A DNA stretch of 59,052 nt from Microbulbifer taiwanensis. Lineage in GTDB: Bacteria; Pseudomonadota; Gammaproteobacteria; Pseudomonadales; Cellvibrionaceae. Positions 52,355 to 59,052 of the stretch are shown one piece after another. Below the pieces are notes generated by a model. It was not told the origin of the DNA. It was given only the letters and a program-made list of their open reading frames with translations, and did not search any database. The stretch lies in NCBI RefSeq assembly GCF_014904815.1, contig NZ_JACZFR010000039.1, positions 1 to 59,052 of the forward strand. The letters are read 5' to 3'. How positions within the stretch are numbered: position 1 is the stretch's first letter; every line of letters starts with the position of its first letter. The position numbers and the translations under genes are program-made.

Positions 52355-53356
52355 ATGACAGCAGCATTGACAATCGCATCAGACAAGCCGCGCTTCGCCC
52401 GCGGCTGGCATGTGATCGGCACCTCCGAAGATTTCCCCCAGGGCGAGCCGAAGGGCTTTCCCTATTTCGGCACCAAGATAGTCGCCTTCCGCGGCGAGGA
52501 CGGCCAAGTCCATGTGCTGGACGGCTACTGCCCGCATATGGGTGCGGACCTGAGCCAGGGCGAGGTGTCCGGCAATTCCATCACCTGTCCTTTCCACCAC
52601 TGGCAGTGGGGCTGCGACGGCAAGTGCGAGGATATCCCCTACGCCAAGGTGGTGCCGCCGCGGGCGAAAGTAAAGGTCTGGCCCAGTGTCGAGCGCAACA
52701 ACCTGGTCTTCGTCTGGAACGACCCGGAGGGCAACCCGCCCTACTACGAAATCCCGCTGATGGACGAGTGCGACAGCGGCGAGTGGATGCCCTGGGTGGT
52801 GGACACCATGCATATCCCCACCCACCCGAAGGAATTGGTGGACAATGTGGCGGACAAGGCGCACTTCGGCCCGGTGCACGGCGCGCCGGTGAGCAAGTTT
52901 GAAAACCGCTTTGTGGACCATATGGCGGTGCAGATCATGGAGGCGACCAGTGAGCGCCTGGGTAAGAATTCGTTAAAGACAGTGGCCACCTACTATGGTC
53001 CCGCCTACCAGATCACGGTGATGGAGGGGGATGTTGAGAGCCGCCTGCTGAACTGCCACGCGCCCATCGACGGCAACAGTTTTGATCTGCGCTTCGGTGT
53101 AATGGTGAAAAGGATTCCAGGCATGAGCGACGCGCAGATGCGGGAGATCGCCGATGCCTATGTGTCCAAGGCCCAGGAGGCTTTCTACGAGGACGTGGAA
53201 ATCTGGAAAAGTAAAACCTTCCAGGAGAACCCGATTCTCTGCGGCGGTGACGGCCAGATCCTGAAGTTGCGCCAATGGTACCGGCAGTTCTACACCGATG
53301 TGGCAGAGCTGTCCAAAGACAAGCAGAAGAGTTATTTGCCGGAATACTGCGACTGA
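52355..53356 (+). CDS. kshA: 3-ketosteroid 9-alpha-hydroxylase oxygenase (KshA-like Rieske)
   Basis: 333 residues from the ATG at 52355. Rieske ligands Cys59, His61, Cys78 and His81 (YCPHMG and CPFHHW). The mononuclear iron segment has Asn164, Asp167, His170 and His175 (DNVADKAHFGPVHG). Matching KshA group features suggest hydroxylation at C9 to open ring B. Somewhat shorter than actinobacterial KshA. A KshB reductase is not in view. Confidence 0.88.
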   Translation: MTAALTIASDKPRFARGWHVIGTSEDFPQGEPKGFPYFGTKIVAFRGEDGQVHVLDGYCPHMGADLSQGEVSGNSITCPFHHWQWGCDGKCEDIPYAKVVPPRAKVKVWPSVERNNLVFVWNDPEGNPPYYEIPLMDECDSGEWMPWVVDTMHIPTHPKELVDNVADKAHFGPVHGAPVSKFENRFVDHMAVQIMEATSERLGKNSLKTVATYYGPAYQITVMEGDVESRLLNCHAPIDGNSFDLRFGVMVKRIPGMSDAQMREIADAYVSKAQEAFYEDVEIWKSKTFQENPILCGGDGQILKLRQWYRQFYTDVAELSKDKQKSYLPEYCD

Positions 53357-53520
53357 TTCTGGTCCGTCCCTGGCTGCAATTATTTTCTCTGCGTTGCCAG
53401 GCTTTATGTCGACCCCCAGTTGGAACTCACTCTCCCAGTGTTGTATTTCGGGTGCCAATCCCGGATTTCTGGCTGGTTGGGTCGACGCCTTTTTTTTGAA
53501 CTGTATCGGAAAGAATTCCC

Positions 53521-53907
53521 ATGACTGATCAAGCGAAAGCCGAACAGATTGTCGATAGTTACCTGTGCTGCCTGAGTGAGGGAGACCTGGAGGGTGTGGT
53601 AGCGCTCTACGCGGACGATGCCACAGTGGAAGACCCGGTTGGCAGCGAGCCGATCACCGGCAGGGCGGCCATTGCCGAGTTTTACCGAGGGGCCCTGGCA
53701 ATGGGGATCAAACTCAGACGCAGCGGTGCCGTGCGCCTGGCTGCCGGCGAGATAGTCTTCCCCTTCGTATGCGCCTCCGAGGCGATGGGCGCGCCTATGG
53801 AAATAGAGATCATCGATCACTTTGTCCTGAATGCGGAAGGCAAGGTGCAGTCCATGCGCGCCTTCTGGAGTGAGGCCAATATCCGCCCGATGGCTGCAGA
53901 AGCCTAG
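53521..53907 (+). CDS. ksi: Steroid delta-isomerase (ketosteroid isomerase)
   Basis: 128 residues with the catalytic triad Tyr14 (VDSYL), Asp38 (TVEDPVG) and Asp99 (IIDHF), at exactly the Comamonas KSI positions. The YADDATVEDPVG segment is highly similar. It moves the double bond from delta-5 to delta-4 of 3-ketosteroids. The gap to kshA is 164 bases. Confidence 0.92.
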   Translation: MTDQAKAEQIVDSYLCCLSEGDLEGVVALYADDATVEDPVGSEPITGRAAIAEFYRGALAMGIKLRRSGAVRLAAGEIVFPFVCASEAMGAPMEIEIIDHFVLNAEGKVQSMRAFWSEANIRPMAAEA

Positions 53908-53976
53908 TCAATACGGATGATGCTCCATCCCATCCATCTCCGTACATTTACAGAGTGCACGATTTACTGAACTCTG

Positions 53977-55467
53977 ATGGAGATGGACTGGGCAATGAAT
54001 AACGAAAATAACCGCCGCGATCTGCGTTTTGTCATTATCGGCGCCGGTATGGCGGGCATACTGGCGGGCATCAAGCTGCGCGAAGCCGGCTACGACAACT
54101 TCACCATCTACGAGAAGGCCGACCGCATCGGCGGCACCTGGAGGGAGAACACCTATCCGGGGCTGACCTGCGACGTGCCGTCGCACTCCTATACCTATTC
54201 CTTTGCGCCCAACCCCGACTGGAGCCGCCACCTGCCGCCGGGTCCGGAGGTGCAGGCCTACTTCGCAAAGGTTACCGCGGAGTACAAACTCGCGGACAGC
54301 ATCCGCTTCAACGAGGAAATCGTCAGCTGCGTATTCGAAGACGGCCAGTGGCAGCTGAAGAGCGCGAGCGGTATCGAGGACCGGGCGGATTTCGTGATAG
54401 GCGCCACCGGCGTGCTGCACCATCCCAAGTTCCCGCAGATTCCCGGCGCCGACAGTTTCGAGGGGGCGCTGTTCCACAGTGCCCAGTGGGACCACAGCGT
54501 GCCCCTGGACGGCAAGCGTATCGGCGTAATCGGCAACGGCTCCACCGGTGTGCAGATTATCTCGGCGCTGGCCTCCCGCGCGCAGAAGTTGTGTCACTTC
54601 CAGCGCACGGCGCAGTGGATAATGCCGGTGGAAAACCCGGAGTTCTCCGAGGCCGAGAAACAGGCCTTCCGCGAGGATGCGGAACTGCTGCACCGGATGC
54701 AGAACGACGAGACCCTGAACGCGAATATCGAGCGCTTCACCCAGGCCATCGTCGATCCGGAATCCGAGGCGATGCAGCAGATAGAGGCCTACGTGAAGAG
54801 TAACCTGGAAAACAGCGTTACCGACCCGGAACTGCGCGAGAGGCTGCGGCCCAACTACCGCGCCGCCTGCAAGCGCCTGATCTATTCTCCCGATTACTAC
54901 CAGGCGATACAGCACCCGAATGCGCAGCTGGTCACCGACGGTATCGAGTGCATAGAGCCGCAGGGCGTGCGCACCAAGGACGGCGTGCTGCACGAGCTGG
55001 ATGTGATCGTCTTCGCCACGGGTTTCCACGCGGACCGTTTTATGCGCCCGATGAATGTGGTCGGCCGCGACGGTGTGGCGCTGAACCATGTCTGGTCCGT
55101 GCGGCCCACTGCCTATATGGCGGTGTCCATCCCGGATTTCCCCAACCTGTTTATGCTGAACGGCCCCAACGGCCCGGTGGGCAACTTCTCCCTGATCGAG
55201 ATCGCAGAGCTGCAGTGGAACTACATCAGCCAGCTGATCGAGAAGGTGGCCGGTGGGGAGTGCCGGGAGGTCAGCGCCAGCCGCGAGGCACTGGCGCAGT
55301 TCGACCGCGAGCGCATAGCGGCGGCCAGGAAAACCATCTTCGGCACCGGCTGCAACAGCTGGTACCTGGACGCCGAGGGCGTGCCCGCCACCTGGCCCTG
55401 GAGCCGCTCCCGCTTCGCCGAGGAGATGCAGGCGCCGAAGCTGGAAGCCTTCGAGCTGGTAAGCTGA
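53977..55467 (+). CDS. FAD-dependent Baeyer-Villiger-type monooxygenase
   Basis: 496 residues from the ATG at 53977; ATG at 53995 is possible, and neither has a strong ribosome site. FAD motif IGAGMAGILAGIKL, the signature FEGALFHSAQWDH, and the second dinucleotide motif IGVIGNGSTG. Located directly after the KSI gene, so a steroid or side-chain ketone is a plausible substrate. This group is diverse, and flavin hydroxylases are also possible. Confidence 0.85.
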   Translation: MEMDWAMNNENNRRDLRFVIIGAGMAGILAGIKLREAGYDNFTIYEKADRIGGTWRENTYPGLTCDVPSHSYTYSFAPNPDWSRHLPPGPEVQAYFAKVTAEYKLADSIRFNEEIVSCVFEDGQWQLKSASGIEDRADFVIGATGVLHHPKFPQIPGADSFEGALFHSAQWDHSVPLDGKRIGVIGNGSTGVQIISALASRAQKLCHFQRTAQWIMPVENPEFSEAEKQAFREDAELLHRMQNDETLNANIERFTQAIVDPESEAMQQIEAYVKSNLENSVTDPELRERLRPNYRAACKRLIYSPDYYQAIQHPNAQLVTDGIECIEPQGVRTKDGVLHELDVIVFATGFHADRFMRPMNVVGRDGVALNHVWSVRPTAYMAVSIPDFPNLFMLNGPNGPVGNFSLIEIAELQWNYISQLIEKVAGGECREVSASREALAQFDRERIAAARKTIFGTGCNSWYLDAEGVPATWPWSRSRFAEEMQAPKLEAFELVS

Positions 55468-55487
55468 ATATCGTCACTCCGACATAT

Positions 55488-55634
55488 CGTCATTCCGGCG
55501 AAGGCCGGATCGCGTAGGCATGGATGCCGTAGCAAGCATTCGCGTAGCGAATGGCCCATAGGGCGTGGCGCAGGAGCGCCACCTAATCCAGGTGGGCTCG
55601 GGGATCCTGGACTCCGGCCTTCGCCGGAGTGACG
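55488..55634. repeat. 147-bp REP-like compound palindrome (copy 2 of 2)
   Basis: Inverted relative to 2076-2222 and of the same length. Ends in CGTCATTCCGGCGAAGGCC form. A half copy (CGTCACTCC) precedes it at 55472. Confidence 0.8.
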
Positions 55635-55696
55635 ATATAATTTTGTTCTAAAGTACTTTCTGCTCCCCTTTATATCTCCGAAATCCAAGCCTTGAT

Positions 55697-55728
55697 AGGC
55701 CCGGCGATCTCCATTGCCGGGCCTTTTT
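55697..55728 (+). terminator. Rho-independent terminator after the BVMO gene
   Basis: AGGCCCGGC and GCCGGGCCT pair (9 bp), followed directly by five T residues. Confidence 0.8.
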
Positions 55729-55754
55729 ATTTCTGACTATTGCGTATTCATTCC

Positions 55755-55772
55755 TAGTCCAAATGGAGGGGG
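55755..55772. promoter_or_regulatory. TAGTCC-type candidate operator upstream of the receptor
   Basis: TAGTCCAAATGGAGGGGG shares TAGTCCAAA with 42924. It lies about 85 bases before the receptor start. Confidence 0.45.
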
Positions 55773-55856
55773 GCGGCCATTCGCGATCGAATTAGTATGG
55801 ATTCCACTGGGAGAAAACATAAGCACGATAAAACCCTTTCCCGAGGACCAATAGCG

Positions 55857-58148
55857 ATGAGTCAAAATAATTTTCACCGGACCCTGATCAAGTCCCCCCT
55901 GGCAGTGGCAATTGCCGGCCTGCTGCCGATAACCGGCATTCAGGCACAGGAAAACCCGGAGCAGTCATACGCTGGTCAGACTCTGGAAGAGGTTACCGTC
56001 ACCGCGCAGAAGCGCGAGGAGTCCCTGCAGGACGCGCCCATCTCGATTATCGCATTCAACAACGAGAAGCTGGAAAAAATGGGCGTCACCGATATCGTGG
56101 ATATCCAGAACGCCGTGCCGAATGTCACCTTCAGCCCGTTTTTCCAGAATAAAAACTCGGTCAGCCCCTATATTCGCGGCGTAGGCAATGCGGATATTCA
56201 GGTGACCAAGGATCCGGCCGTGGGCGTCTATCTGGATGGCGTCTACCTGGGCCGCTCCGCAGGTCTGGCACTGGACGTGGCCGATCTGGAGCGTATAGAG
56301 ATTCTGCGCGGCCCCCAGGGCACACTCTACGGGCGCAACTCCACCGGCGGCGCAGTTAATCTGACCTCGGTAAAACCCCAGGCGGAAGGCAGTTTCGCGC
56401 AGACGCTCAGCGTCGGCGACAAGGGTTATTGGCGTTCCGTCACCAAGGGTAACTACGCGATCAGCGATGAACTGTTCGTGCGCGCCGCCTACGCCACTTC
56501 GGAAAAAGACGGCTGGATTGAAAACACCGGCGGCGGCAATGACTTCGGTGCTGACGACAAGGATGCGCTGCGTGTGGCGCTGGCCTGGCAACCCAATGAC
56601 GACTGGACCATCGACTACACCTACGACCAGTCGAGCAATACCAGTACCCAGTTACCCTACCAGTTGATCGAGGATCACACCGGCAGTCTGGGTTTTATTG
56701 CCACGGGCAAGCGCCTCGATACCCTGTCAGTCAACAATCTACGAGATACCCAGGTGGATGTCAGCGGCCACGGCTTGACCATAGCCTGGGATAACGACGG
56801 CCACATCATCAAGTCCATCACCGCCAGCCGGGAACTGGAAGAGGATGGCTACCAGGACTACTCCGCCAGTTGGCACCACCTGGGTGGCGGTGCGATTCCG
56901 TCCCTGGTCGGTAGTGGTGCCGAGTACCTGGATACGGATTTCGACAAGCAACAGGAGCAGTTCTCACAGGAGTTCCAATTTATCGGCGACCTGCTCGACG
57001 GCCGTCTGCAATATACATCGGGTCTCTACTACTTCCGCGAGGAGGGTAGCGAGAACCAGATTACGTACCTGAACGCACTGCGTCTGGCGAGCCTGGGCTT
57101 TGATGCTACACCGTCGGTGCTGGACTCCTTTACGCAGGCTGACTTTACGGCCTGGGCCCTTTGGAGCAGCGCCGAGGATGCCTACGCAGTTGACGTGGAA
57201 TCCGAGTCAAAGGCCATCTACGGCCAGTATGCCTACACGCCGCAACTGTTTGACGATGACCTAACTGTCACCCTGGGTCTGCGCTACACAGAGGACAGAC
57301 GCGAGGCCTCCAAAGCCAGTAACCTGTACAACGGCTTTGCCGGCGGCGCAGTATACGGCGAGCGCGAGTCGGATAATTTCAGCAAGTCGCTGACATTCGA
57401 CTACGCCCTCAACGAAGATGCCAATGTCTACGCCAAGTACGCCGAGGGCTACCGCGCCGGTGGCTTCAATGCCCGCGGCTCCCAGGCCAACTTCGCCAAT
57501 GGCTTCGACCCGGAGGAGATGACCTCCTTCGAACTGGGGTTCAAGTCCGAACTGCTCGACCGCCGCATGCGCCTGAATGCGGCCCTGTTCAACTACAGCT
57601 ATGAAAACCTGCAGGTGGACCAGAGCGATCCGGTCAACATTACCCAGACGGATACCCTGAACGCGGGCGAGGCCAGCTACATGGGTTTCGAGGCCGACCT
57701 GACCGCACTGCTCGGCGAGCACTTCAAGCTGACCGCCAGCTACGGCTACGTGGACGCGGAGTACGACGAGTATATCCAGGACGGCGAGGACGTGGCCGAC
57801 GACCGCCGCATCGCCTTTACGCCGGAGCACTCCTACAGCATCGGCCTGGACTACGACACCTACCTGGGCGAGCTGGGCGCGCTGAATGCCAACCTGACCT
57901 ACAACTGGCAGGACCAGCAGTGGTTCAGTTCCCGCGGCGCGGCCACCCGCGAGGCCACTGGCCTGCTGAACGGCTCCGTCTCACTGCAGGATGTGGCCGT
58001 GGGTGCCGGCTACCTGCGCACGACGCTGTGGGCGCACAACCTGCTCGATGAGGAGTACATTCTCAACTCCTTTGACGCCGGCGGCCTGGTGCTGGGCGTG
58101 TTCGGCGAGGAGCGCAGCTTTGGCCTGGACGTGACCCTCAGCTTCTAA
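55857..58148 (+). CDS. TonB-dependent receptor
   Basis: 763 residues from the ATG at 55857. A signal peptide spans 1-33 (SPLAVAIAGLLPITGIQAQ). LEEVTVTAQKREESLQDAP, the plug core RGVGNADIQVTKDPAVG, ERIEILRGPQGTLYGRNSTGGAVNL, and an end FGLDVTLSF with terminal Phe. An in-frame ATG at 55797 lacks a signal at the start. Likely takes up steroids or bile salts given the neighbours; a terminator follows. Confidence 0.92.
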   Translation: MSQNNFHRTLIKSPLAVAIAGLLPITGIQAQENPEQSYAGQTLEEVTVTAQKREESLQDAPISIIAFNNEKLEKMGVTDIVDIQNAVPNVTFSPFFQNKNSVSPYIRGVGNADIQVTKDPAVGVYLDGVYLGRSAGLALDVADLERIEILRGPQGTLYGRNSTGGAVNLTSVKPQAEGSFAQTLSVGDKGYWRSVTKGNYAISDELFVRAAYATSEKDGWIENTGGGNDFGADDKDALRVALAWQPNDDWTIDYTYDQSSNTSTQLPYQLIEDHTGSLGFIATGKRLDTLSVNNLRDTQVDVSGHGLTIAWDNDGHIIKSITASRELEEDGYQDYSASWHHLGGGAIPSLVGSGAEYLDTDFDKQQEQFSQEFQFIGDLLDGRLQYTSGLYYFREEGSENQITYLNALRLASLGFDATPSVLDSFTQADFTAWALWSSAEDAYAVDVESESKAIYGQYAYTPQLFDDDLTVTLGLRYTEDRREASKASNLYNGFAGGAVYGERESDNFSKSLTFDYALNEDANVYAKYAEGYRAGGFNARGSQANFANGFDPEEMTSFELGFKSELLDRRMRLNAALFNYSYENLQVDQSDPVNITQTDTLNAGEASYMGFEADLTALLGEHFKLTASYGYVDAEYDEYIQDGEDVADDRRIAFTPEHSYSIGLDYDTYLGELGALNANLTYNWQDQQWFSSRGAATREATGLLNGSVSLQDVAVGAGYLRTTLWAHNLLDEEYILNSFDAGGLVLGVFGEERSFGLDVTLSF

Positions 58149-58156
58149 ACCACCTC

Positions 58157-58184
58157 GCCCCGGCATTCCCGCCGGGGCCTTTTT
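58157..58184 (+). terminator. Rho-independent terminator after the receptor
   Basis: GCCCCGGC pairs with GCCGGGGC across a six-base loop, then five T residues. Confidence 0.8.
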
Positions 58185-58208
58185 CTAATTACCAATGAAA
58201 GTGATGTT

Positions 58209-58973
58209 ATGACCAATCGAGTAGCTGGAAAAATTGCCATAGTCACCGGCGCCAGCCGCGGCGTCGGCCGCGCCGATGCCGCGCTGCTGGCCGCCGAGGG
58301 CGCCACCGTGATCATGACCGATATCAACGCAGAGGCCGGCGAACAGGCGGCACAGGAAATCGGCGGCCCGGTGCGCTTCGTCAAGCAGGACGTGAGCGAC
58401 GAGGCCGGCTGGCAGTCGCTGGTGGAAATGGTGGAAAAGGAATTCGGCCGCCTGGATATCCTGGTCAACAACGCCGCGATACTGCAGCTGGCAGACGTGA
58501 AAAATGAATCCCTGGATGGCTGGCGCCGTGTGCAGTCGATCAACAGCGAGAGTATTTTCCTGTCGATCAAATACGCCCTGCCGCTGATGGAAAAATCCGG
58601 CGGGGGCTCCATCGTCAACATGTCCTCTTCCGCCGCCCTGGTCGGCATGCCGCACTTCGCCGCCTACTCTGCCAGCAAGGCGGCGGTGCGCGGCCTGACC
58701 CAGAGCGTCGCCGTCTACTGCCAGAAAGCCGGCAACAAGGTGCGCTGCAACACCATACACCCGGACGGCATAGCCACGCCGATGGCGATGGAGATTGCCG
58801 AGAAGACACCGGTGATCGACGAGGAAAAGGCCAAGGTAGCGGCCAGCTATATGTGCACCGCCGAGGATGTGGCGCAGACAGTGCTCTTCCTGGCCTCGGA
58901 CGAATCAAAGCATATCAACGGCGCCGCCATCACCCTGGACAACTCCGCCACCGTAACTCCGCCCTATCTATAG
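58209..58973 (+). CDS. SDR oxidoreductase (3-beta/17-beta-HSD-like)
   Basis: 254 residues with VTGASRGVGRADAALL, NNAAILQLAD, catalytic Tyr and Lys in AAYSASKAAV, and the GIATPMAM segment. It resembles bacterial 3-beta/17-beta-hydroxysteroid dehydrogenases and follows the third receptor after a terminator. Steroid oxidation is likely but not proven. Confidence 0.83.
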   Translation: MTNRVAGKIAIVTGASRGVGRADAALLAAEGATVIMTDINAEAGEQAAQEIGGPVRFVKQDVSDEAGWQSLVEMVEKEFGRLDILVNNAAILQLADVKNESLDGWRRVQSINSESIFLSIKYALPLMEKSGGGSIVNMSSSAALVGMPHFAAYSASKAAVRGLTQSVAVYCQKAGNKVRCNTIHPDGIATPMAMEIAEKTPVIDEEKAKVAASYMCTAEDVAQTVLFLASDESKHINGAAITLDNSATVTPPYL

Positions 58974-58983
58974 ACACGAAATA

Positions 58984-59052
58984 TTGTAGGAGCGGCCCAT
59001 GGCCGCGATCGAACTTTCTGCAAATGCCGGACATTGATCGCGGCCATGGGCC
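58984..59052. repeat. TGTAGGAGC-type hairpin repeat, copy 3 (cut by window end)
   Basis: Starts TTGTAGGAGCGGCCCATGG and runs to the window end in GGCCATGGGCC. Same inner stem as 23381-23459. Confidence 0.8.

Larger units (their letters stand above)
55468..55856. other. 389-bp gap before the third receptor
   Basis: Holds a 147-bp REP-like compound palindrome (55488-55634), a rho-independent terminator (55697-55728) and a TAGTCC element (55755-55772). No gene is seen. Confidence 0.75.

Noticed and set aside
1..59052. CRISPR arrays or insertion sequences
   Set aside because: Repeats are dispersed single copies without regular spacers, and no transposase, integrase or cas gene was found.

Overview
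This 59-kb window is dense, GC-rich and bacterial. The protein families point to a gammaproteobacterium of the marine steroid-degrading kind (Cellvibrionales-like; genus not determinable here). Three TonB-dependent receptors, many intergenic palindromic repeats and a steroid-catabolism gene set support this. No rRNA, tRNA, CRISPR array or transposase gene was seen.

Region 1 (1-9.8 kb, minus strand) holds the lower A/B-ring pathway: hsaC (extradiol dioxygenase), hsaB and hsaA (3-HSA hydroxylase), a DHRS1-like SDR, hsaD (hydrolase), hsaE, hsaG and hsaF, plus a fadD3-type HIP-CoA ligase. Region 2 (10.0-25.8 kb, plus strand) holds C/D-ring degradation: ipdA, ipdB, a degenerate crotonase, ipdC, echA20, two acyl-CoA dehydrogenase pairs, fadA6, an Rv3548c-like SDR, ipdF, a MaoC hydratase, a second thiolase and an SDR that lacks the catalytic Tyr. 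The gaps in regions 1 and 2 carry several families of structured repeats. One family shows clear stem covariation.

Region 3 (26.1-38.0 kb) is the most unusual. It carries what looks like a complete tetrahydrobiopterin (BH4) toolkit: GTP cyclohydrolase I, a PTPS-family protein without the usual Cys, a sepiapterin-reductase-like SDR, pterin-4a-carbinolamine dehydratase (PCD) and a dihydropteridine-reductase-like SDR. These sit with a Coq4-family protein (HDxxHx11E metal motif) whose ORF overlaps PCD, an AraC regulator, a TonB receptor, a large family-3 amidohydrolase with a small partner protein, and a secreted metallophosphoesterase. No aromatic amino acid hydroxylase is present. The Coq4-like protein, or an alkylglycerol-monooxygenase-like di-iron enzyme at 47 kb, is therefore the best candidate BH4 user. 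A 57-bp promoter block is shared by folE and the amidohydrolase gene at identical internal spacing, which suggests one regulon.

Region 4 (38.0-49.8 kb) is accessory: two LysR regulators, a class IV aminotransferase, a second TonB receptor, an amidohydrolase/ankyrin/deaminase operon, and an AT-richer island with the AGMO-like enzyme, a membrane protein and a pentapeptide-repeat protein.

Region 5 (49.3-59.0 kb) returns to steroids: a SnoaL/NTF2-like protein, several SDRs, a 2Fe-2S ferredoxin, a KshA-like Rieske oxygenase, a ketosteroid isomerase with the catalytic Tyr14/Asp38/Asp99, a Baeyer-Villiger-type monooxygenase, a third TonB receptor and a hydroxysteroid-dehydrogenase-like SDR. A degenerate TAGTCC-type element lies upstream of several steroid and receptor genes. 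No kstD, kshB, kstR-type regulator or side-chain genes are visible.
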